From NCBI GenBank assembly GCA_963837425.1, contig CAWINH010000009.1, positions 1 to 64,000 on the forward strand: DNA of 64,000 nucleotides, given 5' to 3'. The translations under genes and the position numbers were made by a program. The number at the start of each line of letters is the position of its first letter. Within the stretch, counting starts at the first letter, position 1. The DNA comes from CAWINH01 sp963837425 (GTDB lineage Bacteria; Chloroflexota; Limnocylindria; QHBO01). The notes beneath the pieces were generated by a model. The model ran no database searches. It saw only the letters and a list, made by a program, of their open reading frames with translations, and had not been told where the DNA came from. Positions 26,629-35,013 of the stretch are shown in pieces.

Positions 26629-27363
26629 TTACGTGCGTTGCAGTGGTCGCGTAGGCGCTGGCTTGCGCGTTTCGGTCAAGACGCGTCGAATGAGGCCCGC
26701 GACCTTGTGGTAATGAGAGGCCAGCTCCTTCACAGCAAGTTCTGTATCTCCTTGCCTGATCGCGTTGAAGAGGATCTCGTGGTGACGAGGTGAGTCCACG
26801 ACGACCCGTGTTCGCAGAGATCGCGCGACCTCTTGGCGCAGTCGGATAATGAGACCGACAAGACGTGGACGGCCTGTCACCGAGTAGAGTTGTGTGTAGA
26901 AGCGCTCACGAAGGTCGAATCGCGCTGTCGGATCGCTCTCGCGCTCCATCGTCTCGTAAAGCTCGCGGAGGCCGTCCAGGTCCGAATCTGTTAACAGCGG
27001 GATTGCGACCCGTAACGCGTGGCCTTCAAGCACGGTTCTTATCTCGTAGATCTCCCCGATCTCCTCGACGCTCAGAGCGGTGACCGTGAAACCGCGATGC
27101 GGCTCGGAATCGACGAGGCCCTCATACTCAAGTACATGCAATGCCTCGCGAACTGGGATTCGGCTACGGGCGTCAAATACCTCCGCGAGTTCCTCCTGCC
27201 GCAGTCTGGTTCCTGGCGGAAGAGTCCCGCGAAGGATGGCCCGCCGCAAGGATTCCAGAACGATCTCCTGGGTGGTGGTCTGGGCCGCGCGGACATCGTC
27301 CGCGATCGTCATGAGCTCTTCGGGATCGTAGGAAGACTGCCTCGCTCGCGTCGCGCTACCCAT
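26629..27363 (-). CDS. GntR-family regulator (FadR/FCD subgroup)
   Basis: A 244-aa repressor-type protein. The ATG at 27363 follows TGAGGA; an upstream TTG at 27381 is possible. The winged helix is at about residues 25-95 (LRRAILRGTLPPGTRLRQEELAEV, then PVREALHVLEYEGLV), followed by an all-helical FCD ligand-binding domain with DLRERFYTQLY and SPRHHEILFNAIRQGD, the usual metal/ligand His positions. Divergent from the Rieske oxygenase at 27520 and cotranscribed with the M24 gene; probably the local regulator of the catabolic cluster. Confidence 0.88.
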   Translation of the reverse strand: MGSATRARQSSYDPEELMTIADDVRAAQTTTQEIVLESLRRAILRGTLPPGTRLRQEELAEVFDARSRIPVREALHVLEYEGLVDSEPHRGFTVTALSVEEIGEIYEIRTVLEGHALRVAIPLLTDSDLDGLRELYETMERESDPTARFDLRERFYTQLYSVTGRPRLVGLIIRLRQEVARSLRTRVVVDSPRHHEILFNAIRQGDTELAVKELASHYHKVAGLIRRVLTETRKPAPTRPLQRT

Positions 27364-27519
27364 CAGCTGATCCTCACTCAAACGTGGCCGAGTGCATGCA
27401 TCCCTCAGATGCTTCCAAACCGAACATGAATGTATCCACCGCCATTGACATTGTAGACAGAGATACCGAGACTGTGGCTTCCATCTTACCTTCGTCCGTC
27501 GAGTTCCGAGGAGGCAGCA
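27364..27519. promoter_or_regulatory. Divergent control region, gntR / Rieske oxygenase
   Basis: A TTGACA at 27445-27450 faces the oxygenase gene; the -10 at 17 bp (GAGACT) is poor. TGTAGACA overlaps just downstream and, with its TGT/ACA symmetry, is a candidate GntR half-site. GAGGAGG before the GTG at 27520 is the ribosome site. Confidence 0.4.
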
Positions 27520-28821
27520 GTGCTGAGTGAGAAGGAGAACGAACTCTTAACCCGTACCGGCCCCGCTACGTCGATGGGTGAAATCCTCCGCCGATATTGG
27601 ACCCCTGCATTCCTGTCGAGCGAGCTGCCCGGGCCAGACTGCCCTCCGATTCGGGTATCACTCCTCTGTGAACAACTGGTGGCCTTCAGGGACACAGCCG
27701 GCCGGGTCGGTCTTGTCGAAGCACTGTGCCCCCACAGGCGCGCGCCGCTCTTCTTTGGTCGAAATGAAGAAGGCGGCCTACGGTGCATCTTCCACGGCTG
27801 GAAGTTCGACGTGGACGGAAACTGCCTCGAGCAGCCGAACGAGCGGCCGGAGCTGTCCTACCGAGATCGCGCCTCTGTCAAAGCATATCCGACGGTGGAG
27901 CTCGGCGGCATCGTTTGGGCGTACATGGGTCCGCAGGAAAAGGTCCCCCCTGCCCCGCAGTTCGAGTACACCGGGGTCCCACCCTCGCACCGCTTCGTCA
28001 AGAAGGTGTGGCAGGAGTGCAATTGGCTCCAAGCCCTCGAAGGCGGGATCGACCACACCCACGTCTCGTTCCTCCACACCGGGCAGCAGTGGAGAGTCGA
28101 TCCAACTCTCTCGAAGGACGACCCCAACTACTACCGCGGAAAGTATCCGACCCTCGATGTCGAGGTCGAGCTGACCGACTTCGGATTCCACTACGTCGGC
28201 TTCCGCCATGTCGCTGAGATTGGGACGCACGTGCGCGTAGACCAGTACGTGATGCCCTGGACCCAGATCCGCGCGGCGCAGCACAAGCCGGCGCGCGATG
28301 GGGGCAGACCCGAGTGGAGGACTAACGTCGCGGGCCATCACTGGGTTCCCATCGACGATGAGAACTGCATGGTGTACAACTTCGAATACAGCTACGGGAC
28401 GGAGCCATTGCGGGATGGCGACCGCTATGTCTCTGCAGACGTTGATGAGTCGAATGACTTCAAGAAGACCGTCAACAAGCTCAGCGACTACGACATTGAC
28501 CGCGCCCTTCAGAAGACTACGAGCTGGACGGGCATCCGCGGCATCAATGCCGAGGATCATGCCATCCAGGAAGGTATGGGCCCGATCGTCGATCGCACTC
28601 GCGAGAACTTGGTTTCCACCGATGCTCCGGTCGTGGCACTGCGCCGTTTGCTTATGGAGGCCATCGACACCGTCCAGGATGGTGGCGATCCTCCCGGTCT
28701 CGGGACCTCGTACTACGGGCTCCGCGCATTGGAGAACTTCCTCGATGACCCGAGCAAGTGGCGAGAAGAGCTATTGCCGACTGGCGTCGTTACGCTGGGC
28801 AGGACACCGAAGGTGGGGTAG
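27520..28821 (+). CDS. Rieske non-heme iron oxygenase, alpha subunit (phthalate dioxygenase-like)
   Basis: A 433-aa aromatic-ring-hydroxylating oxygenase component. The Rieske [2Fe-2S] ligands are in CPHRRAPLFFG and CIFHGWKFD (residues 70-100). The mononuclear iron site has GGIDHTHVSFLHTG near residue 185. Length and architecture match the alpha-only phthalate 4,5-dioxygenase/O-demethylase group that uses a separate reductase; no reductase or ferredoxin is nearby. GTG start with a GAGGAGG site. First gene of a plus-strand run with two SDRs, so it probably performs the initial oxidation of the cluster's substrate. Confidence 0.9.
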   Translation: MLSEKENELLTRTGPATSMGEILRRYWTPAFLSSELPGPDCPPIRVSLLCEQLVAFRDTAGRVGLVEALCPHRRAPLFFGRNEEGGLRCIFHGWKFDVDGNCLEQPNERPELSYRDRASVKAYPTVELGGIVWAYMGPQEKVPPAPQFEYTGVPPSHRFVKKVWQECNWLQALEGGIDHTHVSFLHTGQQWRVDPTLSKDDPNYYRGKYPTLDVEVELTDFGFHYVGFRHVAEIGTHVRVDQYVMPWTQIRAAQHKPARDGGRPEWRTNVAGHHWVPIDDENCMVYNFEYSYGTEPLRDGDRYVSADVDESNDFKKTVNKLSDYDIDRALQKTTSWTGIRGINAEDHAIQEGMGPIVDRTRENLVSTDAPVVALRRLLMEAIDTVQDGGDPPGLGTSYYGLRALENFLDDPSKWREELLPTGVVTLGRTPKVG

Positions 28822-28851
28822 TGACGCGAAACACCGCGCGGCTTGTCGCCT

Positions 28852-29595
28852 GTGAGAACTTCGACTGAGCACGCGGACCGAGTGGCGGTCATAACGGGCG
28901 GCAATAGCGGCATTGGTCGGGGAATCGCTGATCGGTTGCGGCGAGACGGGGCGCGCGTAAACGTCCTAGATGTCCGTGCCGAGCAGCCGCGAGGGCGATC
29001 AAGCTCATCGAGTGTCGCCTTCCATGCTGTGGATGTTTCCCGTGAGGAAGACGTGGACCGGACGTTTGCGGCCATTAGCGCGCGCGAGGGACGCATCGAC
29101 TATCTCGTCTGCTGCGCCTCGATCTTTCCTCGAAAGCCCTTCCTGAAGACTTCGGCAGAGACATGGAAACGAACGATCGAGACCAACTTGACCGGTTCGT
29201 TCCTGTGCTGCCGGGCGGCCGTTCGCATCATGAAGCGGCTGCAGTTCGGCCGCATCGTGCTGTTCTCCTCCTCGCTGGCTCGCAGCGCCGCGCCGAACTC
29301 GGCAGCCTACGTTGCCTCGAAGGCCGGTGTGTTGGGCCTCGCTCGCTGCCTTGCACTCGAGGTTGCGACGGACAACATTCGCGTAAATGTCGTGTCACCA
29401 GGCCTCACCGACACCCCACAACCCCGAGAGTACCTCACGGATGAGGAGATGTTCGCCCGGGCCGCCAGCGTGCCGCTGGCAAGAATCGGCACGGTAAAGG
29501 ACATGGTGGAAGCGTGCATGTTCCTGCTCGAAGATGGCGCCGCCTATATGACCGGCCAGGATCTGCGCGTCAATGGCGGGACACCGTTGTGGTGA
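28852..29595 (+). CDS. SDR-family oxidoreductase (1)
   Basis: A 247-aa NAD(P)-dependent dehydrogenase with TGGNSGIGRG at the N-terminus, the catalytic Ser in LFSSSLARSA, YxxxK as AYVASKAG, and a C-terminal MTGQDLRVNGG typical of the classical family. The GTG at 28852 is the likely start. Overlaps the next SDR by four bases. May oxidise the cis-diol or alcohol produced by the Rieske enzyme; this is inference from order. Confidence 0.88.
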   Translation: MRTSTEHADRVAVITGGNSGIGRGIADRLRRDGARVNVLDVRAEQPRGRSSSSSVAFHAVDVSREEDVDRTFAAISAREGRIDYLVCCASIFPRKPFLKTSAETWKRTIETNLTGSFLCCRAAVRIMKRLQFGRIVLFSSSLARSAAPNSAAYVASKAGVLGLARCLALEVATDNIRVNVVSPGLTDTPQPREYLTDEEMFARAASVPLARIGTVKDMVEACMFLLEDGAAYMTGQDLRVNGGTPLW

Positions 29596-30341
29596 GTGGA
29601 AGCCCACCCATAACGGTGATCATCGGCGGCGCGACCAGCCTCGGCCGTGGAGCAGGAGTACGGTTGGCGAGTCGGGGAGACCGAGTGGTGTTGGTGGACG
29701 TGGACGAGGCACGACTCGCAGATGCCACCGCGCAGGTGGCTGCAGGAGGCAGGCGAGTGCAAAAGTACGTCCTCGACGACTGTGATCGGCTGGGGCTGGA
29801 GCGGCTTTTCACTGAAGTCGCTGAGCGGTTCGGAGGCGTCACTTATCTTCTCCGCGCCGGGGGGACGCGCCATGTAAGCGAAGTCTCAGACACGTCGCTG
29901 CGCGACTGGCAGCTGGTGGTCGAGGCCCAGCTCAACGGAGCCTTCCACGTCTGCCAGGCGGTGCTGCCACTCATGATCCGACAGCGCCAGGGCGCGATCG
30001 TACTGAACTCCTCCGATCTTGCGGTCATCGGGCTCGCCGGTCAGGCAAGCTCGGCTTCTGCGAACGCAGGGCTCTATGGGCTCAGTAAAGCGCTCGCCCT
30101 CGAGTGCGCCCCATTCGGCATCCGAGTGAATGCCGTCGGTCCGGGGACGATCATCTCCGAAGATGGCTCGGAGATGGAGGCATGGGGCTTGCCCGACGGG
30201 GCGCCGGACGCGTCCGTGCCGATGGCTCGACACGGTCGGACGGACGAGGTGGCCTCCGTCGTCGAGTTCCTGCTTAGTGAACGCGCCGAATACATCACGG
30301 GCCAACTCATCGAACCGAACGGCGGGCGAGTGATGTGGTGA
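29592..30341 (+). CDS. SDR-family oxidoreductase (2)
   Basis: A 249-aa protein starting at a GTG overlapping the preceding stop (GTGA). Glycine motif GGATSLGRGAG, catalytic Ser in VLNSSDLAVIG, Tyr/Lys in LYGLSKALA, and C-terminal ITGQLIEPNGG are all present. The usual NNAG motif reads LLRAGG. It is clearly a distant paralogue of SDR 1, and the tight coupling suggests consecutive steps or a heteromer. Confidence 0.87.
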   Translation: MSGSPPITVIIGGATSLGRGAGVRLASRGDRVVLVDVDEARLADATAQVAAGGRRVQKYVLDDCDRLGLERLFTEVAERFGGVTYLLRAGGTRHVSEVSDTSLRDWQLVVEAQLNGAFHVCQAVLPLMIRQRQGAIVLNSSDLAVIGLAGQASSASANAGLYGLSKALALECAPFGIRVNAVGPGTIISEDGSEMEAWGLPDGAPDASVPMARHGRTDEVASVVEFLLSERAEYITGQLIEPNGGRVMW

Positions 30342-30398
30342 CTTCGTACCTCACGTCTCCGGGCGAGCACTTCGGGCAAGACGCTGCAGGTTGAGGGG

Positions 30399-31220
30399 AT
30401 GACTTTGACTGCAACGCTCGGGCTCGTCAAACCTGGAGCGACGGCTGGGGCTGAGAATGTCAGCTTCTGGAAGGCTCACGCCCCCACGGGGGTGGAAATC
30501 CGAGTCGCCGAGCTCAACTATCGCCGCGCAGACCATGCCACGTTCGATGCAGGCTTGGAGCTAGCCACGCGCCTCGCAACCAAGCTTGCTGGCCTCGGCT
30601 GCACGCTAGTCGTGGTAAGCGGGACCCCACCGTTCCTCTTGCACGGCCCCCAGTTTGAGCGGCTGTGGCGGGAGTCCCTCGTGACGCGGCTTCGGATTCC
30701 CGTCGTCACCGCTATGGCGTCCCATGCTCTCGCGCTGGGTGCCCTGCGGGCGACGACGGTTGCAGTGGCCAGCTACTACGGCGCGGAATTGACGGGTGCT
30801 ATGGTGCGCTATCTGGCCGGTTCTGGCATCCGGGCGCTGCCTCTCGGCGGCTTCGACCTGACTGGAGAACACGAATCCCTGTTCTCTACCCCGATGGCCG
30901 CGCAACACGAGATCCAACCGGGACAGGTGTACTCGTACTGTCGTGACAACTTCGAGAGCCTCCCGATCCGACCCGACTGCCTCTACATCAATGGCGCGGG
31001 CTGGAACGCCGCTCCCGTTATCACCAACCTCGAGCGCGACCTGAGTGTGCCGGTCGTTTGGGGACCCGTGGCGGAGATGTGGCTCACCTACGCGACGCTC
31101 GGCATCCAAAATCGACGCGACGACTGCGGCATCCTCCTCCGGGATCTTCCCTCTCCGCCAGCCGCTCCAGAAGAGGGTGGAAAGGGGGGTGGACAAGGCT
31201 TGACCAGACGGCGACAATAG
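30399..31220 (+). CDS. Asp/Glu racemase superfamily protein (arylmalonate decarboxylase/maleate isomerase-like)
   Basis: A 273-aa protein of the two-domain racemase fold. Supporting segments: an N-terminal TLGLVKPGATA strand, VVVSGTPPFLL (the AMDase-like GT oxyanion segment), TAMASHALALGALRA followed by VAVASYYGAEL, and NLERDLSVPVVWG. The second catalytic Cys expected before that last segment is replaced: the strand reads CLYINGAGWN, with Asn where SCGG is usual. The C-terminal 30 residues are low-complexity (Pro/Gly). Catalysis would have to differ from known members, so the substrate is unknown. Confidence 0.7.
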   Translation: MTLTATLGLVKPGATAGAENVSFWKAHAPTGVEIRVAELNYRRADHATFDAGLELATRLATKLAGLGCTLVVVSGTPPFLLHGPQFERLWRESLVTRLRIPVVTAMASHALALGALRATTVAVASYYGAELTGAMVRYLAGSGIRALPLGGFDLTGEHESLFSTPMAAQHEIQPGQVYSYCRDNFESLPIRPDCLYINGAGWNAAPVITNLERDLSVPVVWGPVAEMWLTYATLGIQNRRDDCGILLRDLPSPPAAPEEGGKGGGQGLTRRRQ

Positions 31221-31374
31221 CGGGCAAGGTGTTGCCGTCTACGACCGCTGGCGCATCGCGATTGTCGACACGCTGTCGCGCCGCGTCTCGTGCGGTGCCG
31301 CGAGCGCGCATGGGGTTGCACCGGCCGCGGTATGTGGCACCGCGTAAGGAACTGCGGGACGAAGGAGGAACCAG

Positions 31375-32490
31375 ATGTTCAGGCAGACCCCATACCGGTT
31401 GATCGCGCCTCTTGCTCTATCGGTCATCGTCGCCGCATGCAGCGGCTCCAGTCCGAGCTCGCTGGCGAGCAGCGCCGCCACCTCCGGCGAGGAGCCCTCC
31501 ACCCCAGCGAGCAGTGGCGAAATCGGGGCACCGGAACAGCCGGACCTAACGATCGCGATCCCGTACTCGGACGGTGGTTTGGAACAGAGATACTTCGTCG
31601 CTCGCGAGAAGGGCTATCTCGACAATGCAGGCCTTACCGTCAAGGTCATCCCGGCAGACGATACTCGAGCGGCGGTTGTGGGTGGAAGCGCCGATATCGG
31701 CATGGAAGGCGCCGGAAGCGTCATCGACGCCATCAATTCAGGACTCGGCATTGAGATAATCGCCGGACACGCATGCAGGCAATCGTATTCGTTTGCCGTC
31801 CAGGCAGGCATCAACAGCGTCAGCGATCTGGCAGGCAAGGACGTCCTCCTGTCGGACTCAGCCGGCGACCCGGCGGCCTTGGAGCGGAGACAGGTCCTAG
31901 CTGAGTCGGGCTGGGATCTCAGCACTGTGGATGTCAACGTCGTCGTCGCTGGATCCGGAGACGCGACGCAGTTCTTTCTCGCCGACAAGGCGGCACTCAC
32001 TTACTTCTTCTCGGAAGATCGGCCATTGCTTGAGCAACACGGCGCCTCAGTCCCCGTTGATGAACTGCGGGCGTGGCCAAACGACGTTTACTTCGCTCGT
32101 AAGGGTTGGGCGGAGGAGAATCCCAACACCGCCGCCCAATACCTCATTGCCGAGATGAAGGCGCTGCAATTCATCACCGCGCCGGGTGTCGGGAAGAAGC
32201 CCGAGAATCAGTCGGCGATTCTCGATATGTGGCGCGAGAATGGCTTCGGCGATGAGGCTGACCAGGTAGCAGCCGAGAACAGCCCGTACGGGATGGGGCA
32301 AGAGGAGATCTGCCCCAACCTCTACTACAGCAAGGAGGCATGGGACACAACGATCCAGATCGACCAGATGGATGTGAGCACCCCATTCGATGAGGCGGCG
32401 GATCTCGATGCCCTGATGGCAGCGCAGTCCGCCATGGGTCTCGACAACAGTCCCCCTGTGGACATCCCGTGGCCGCCACCAACCGAGTAG
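31375..32490 (+). CDS. ABC transporter substrate-binding lipoprotein (NitT/TauT family)
   Basis: Periplasmic/surface ligand-binding protein of 371 aa. A signal peptide with lipobox VIVAAC puts the lipidated Cys at residue 22, followed by a Ser-rich linker. The body shows NMT1/SsuA-like features: FVAREKGYLDNAGL, GSADIGMEGAGSV and KDVLLSDSAGDP. A strong ribosome site (aaggagga) precedes the ATG. It works with the ATPase at 32699 and, most likely, the two permeases at 41394-43123. The ligand class (sulfonate, nitrate, pyrimidine or aromatic acid) is open. Confidence 0.86.
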   Translation: MFRQTPYRLIAPLALSVIVAACSGSSPSSLASSAATSGEEPSTPASSGEIGAPEQPDLTIAIPYSDGGLEQRYFVAREKGYLDNAGLTVKVIPADDTRAAVVGGSADIGMEGAGSVIDAINSGLGIEIIAGHACRQSYSFAVQAGINSVSDLAGKDVLLSDSAGDPAALERRQVLAESGWDLSTVDVNVVVAGSGDATQFFLADKAALTYFFSEDRPLLEQHGASVPVDELRAWPNDVYFARKGWAEENPNTAAQYLIAEMKALQFITAPGVGKKPENQSAILDMWRENGFGDEADQVAAENSPYGMGQEEICPNLYYSKEAWDTTIQIDQMDVSTPFDEAADLDALMAAQSAMGLDNSPPVDIPWPPPTE

Positions 32491-32552
32491 CAGCACCACG
32501 GCGCGAGAGGGGACCCGCGGAGTGCGCGTCCGCTTTGGGAATCAGAGGCTCT

Positions 32553-32576
32553 GGGGGCTCCGTCTCCGGAGCCTCC
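32553..32576 (+). terminator. GC-rich hairpin between binding protein and ATPase
   Basis: GGCTCCG-TCTC-CGGAGCC extended by G-C/G-T pairs, with no T-tract. It may attenuate transcription or protect the lipoprotein mRNA, which is usually needed in excess over the ATPase. Confidence 0.4.
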
Positions 32577-32698
32577 GGCTGCACGTCTGGAACTCCTCGA
32601 CGCCTCCAAGCGGCTGGTACAACTGCGCGACCCAATGATTGTGAGAACAACGGCCACCTGACGGCCGCCTAGCGAGATGCCCGGAGCGTGAAGCGAGG

Positions 32699-33508
32699 AT
32701 GTCACTGATCCAGGTTCAGGAGATTACGGTCAGTTACCCGCGGGCTCGATCGGACAGGCAGTTGATTGCGCTCTGGCGATTGAGCTTAGACATCGCCGAT
32801 GGGGAATTTGTGACCGTCGTCGGTCCTTCTGGATGCGGCAAGACGACGCTTCTGAACACAATCGCCGGACTGGTCCGACCCGCCGAGGGGAGAGTTCTAG
32901 TGGACGGCGAGCTGGTGTCAAAGCCCGGTCCGGATCGGGCCGTCGTGTTTCAGGACTATGCCCTCTTGCCATGGCGCACCGTCTGGGACAACGTTAGGTA
33001 CGGACTCGAGGAGCAGCCCCACCTGCGAACCAATGCCGACAGCCGGATCGAAGCAGCGATCCGCCTCGTGAGCCTCAACGGATTCGAGCGCTCCTATCCC
33101 CGCGAGTTGTCCGGTGGCATGCGGCAGCGAGTCGGCTTGGCACGAGCAATCGTCGCCGAACCAAAGGTCCTTCTGCTTGACGAGCCGTTCGCCGCCGTCG
33201 ATGCGATGACTCGTGAACTCATGCAGGACGAACTGGGTCGCATCGTCGCGCGGGCTGGAAAGACGACAATGTTAATCACACACAGTATCGATGAGGCAGT
33301 CCGACTTGGCGATCGCGTGGTAGTGGCGACTACCCGTCCCGGGCGGATCAAGGCGATTCTCCCTGTCAACCTTGCGCGGCCGCGGTGGGAGTATGACGTA
33401 AAGGCACACCGCGACTACATCGACCTTCGGGAGCAGGTGTGGGACCTCTTGCGTACTGAGGCTGTTGAGCATGCCCGCGGTGCCGATGACGGAGTCCCGT
33501 CTGCCTGA
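32699..33508 (+). CDS. ABC transporter ATP-binding protein (SsuB/TauB type)
   Basis: A 269-aa cytoplasmic ATPase: Walker A GPSGCGKTT near residue 43, Q-loop FQDYALLPW, signature LSGGMRQRVGLARA, Walker B LLLDEPFAAVD, and the switch His in LITHSIDEA. The YALLPW form of the Q-loop is typical of NitT/TauT importers. It follows the lipoprotein gene by about 200 bp. No permease is adjacent; the only candidates are the minus-strand pair at 41394-43123. Confidence 0.93.
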   Translation: MSLIQVQEITVSYPRARSDRQLIALWRLSLDIADGEFVTVVGPSGCGKTTLLNTIAGLVRPAEGRVLVDGELVSKPGPDRAVVFQDYALLPWRTVWDNVRYGLEEQPHLRTNADSRIEAAIRLVSLNGFERSYPRELSGGMRQRVGLARAIVAEPKVLLLDEPFAAVDAMTRELMQDELGRIVARAGKTTMLITHSIDEAVRLGDRVVVATTRPGRIKAILPVNLARPRWEYDVKAHRDYIDLREQVWDLLRTEAVEHARGADDGVPSA

Positions 33509-33546
33509 CTTGCGCAGGACCGTCCAGCCAGAGGAGTCTGCCGTCT

Positions 33547-34998
33547 CTACACTGGAAAGAGCAGCGACTTAATGACCACCGGCACGACGCCCGCAGGCTG
33601 AAGCGGCTCACCGATGTCGACGAAGTCGAAGTCGGTCAGCTGCAACCCGTCCAGGGCGAAGAGGTGAATCCGGAGATCCAGTTCTCGTCGGATGATTTCA
33701 CCGACGAGATAGCTCACATCCGCATCGAAGACGAGCACGATCGGGGACGTCTCGGGAACGAGGCCGCGAAGGCCGTGGGCGATTCCCTGTGCCACCGCTC
33801 TCAGTCGCTCGTACACCGGCGATCCAGACCAGCGAATCGCCAGCGCCAAGCCACTCGCTCGCCCTTCGAGATGGTCACGCGCCAGCGTGGTCCGAATTGC
33901 GGATGCGATCGCCCTGCTGTCCGGATTTGTTGCGAGCTTCAAGGGTAGAAGGCTAACCGGGAGATTATGGATCGGCAGTAGGTCTGCATCAGATAGGCTG
34001 ATCGTGCTGCCGCTTACCTGAACGGTGAATTGCGAAGCACCGATGACGGTTGCGCGGATCCCTTCTTTAGGCTCGAGAAGCGGTCGAGGGAGGTCGCCGC
34101 TCTCCGTGGCCCGACGGATCTCCTCGGCTAGGGAACGCCCGAGATCCCCGAACTGGCCATTCTCGCGGCCGTATACGTATTCCGCGACGCCGCCCGAGCA
34201 GGTCATAGCCTCAAACGCAGTATTCACTGGGAGTGGTTCTGTCAGCATCAGGCGTCTGGCTAGCTCCGATTGCACCCGGCCAAGGCTCGCGTCTATAACA
34301 ATGCCGGCAAGCAAGTGCACTAGCCCGGCCTGGTCGTCCGGGGCCAAGGGCTTGCCCAGACCCATTTCCACGTCGAGGGCGCGCGCGGCCTCACGCGCGG
34401 CGTCCTCGAAGCGCACAATGCGACGTGCCTCGTCGAAGGCCACTAGGCGCGCACCGACAGCGATGGCAGCACTGGCTATAACCTCGCCGCCCTCCACGAC
34501 CGATAGCTTGGTGGTCCCCCCACCAACATCCAGATGAAGGATGCGTGCATCGATGCCACGCGAGACGATCGCGGCGCCGGATCCGAGTACGCCGAGCTGA
34601 GCCTCGAGGTGGGGGCCGGCCGAGATGCAGACGAATCTGCCCGTTTCGTCGGCGACCGCCTCCGAGATACTGCGGGCATTACGTCGCTTCAGCGCTGTAC
34701 CGGTCAGGATAACGGCACCGGAGTCGACGTCTGCCTGATCCAGGCCTGCGGCGACGTAGCAATCCTGAACGAACAACTTGAGTGCGACCGGGTCGATGAG
34801 TCCATTAGGTGCGTAGGGCGTCATTTGGATCTTTGACTGCCACAGTACTTCCCGACCAACGACTCCAAATCGGCTCGATAGGAGCGTGCCGAGTCGGCGG
34901 AAGCGCACGCGCGAAAACACGATGTGGGACGTGCTCGACCCGATGTCTATCCCGACAGTCGTCAGGGAGAACTCGTCCCGGCTCTCGTCCTGAGTCAT
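33547..34998 (-). CDS. eutA: EutA-family reactivating factor, no ethanolamine lyase nearby
   Basis: An actin-fold ATPase-like protein of 483 aa matching ethanolamine ammonia-lyase reactivase EutA. Seen: TTVGIDIGSSTSHIVFSR, LHLDVGGGTTKLSVV, TCSGGVAEYVYGRE and the characteristic C-terminal end (LVFDADVSYLVG, PAGVVPVVIKSLLF). EutA normally exchanges damaged cobalamin on EutBC, but neither eutB/C nor any B12-dependent enzyme is in the window. The ATG at 34998 is 16 nt after the cupin stop; a TTG at 35013 is possible. Last gene of a three-gene minus-strand operon (M20, cupin, eutA). Confidence 0.85.
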   Translation of the reverse strand: MTQDESRDEFSLTTVGIDIGSSTSHIVFSRVRFRRLGTLLSSRFGVVGREVLWQSKIQMTPYAPNGLIDPVALKLFVQDCYVAAGLDQADVDSGAVILTGTALKRRNARSISEAVADETGRFVCISAGPHLEAQLGVLGSGAAIVSRGIDARILHLDVGGGTTKLSVVEGGEVIASAAIAVGARLVAFDEARRIVRFEDAAREAARALDVEMGLGKPLAPDDQAGLVHLLAGIVIDASLGRVQSELARRLMLTEPLPVNTAFEAMTCSGGVAEYVYGRENGQFGDLGRSLAEEIRRATESGDLPRPLLEPKEGIRATVIGASQFTVQVSGSTISLSDADLLPIHNLPVSLLPLKLATNPDSRAIASAIRTTLARDHLEGRASGLALAIRWSGSPVYERLRAVAQGIAHGLRGLVPETSPIVLVFDADVSYLVGEIIRRELDLRIHLFALDGLQLTDFDFVDIGEPLQPAGVVPVVIKSLLFPV

Positions 34999-35013
34999 CG
35001 CGCAGCCGCTCAA

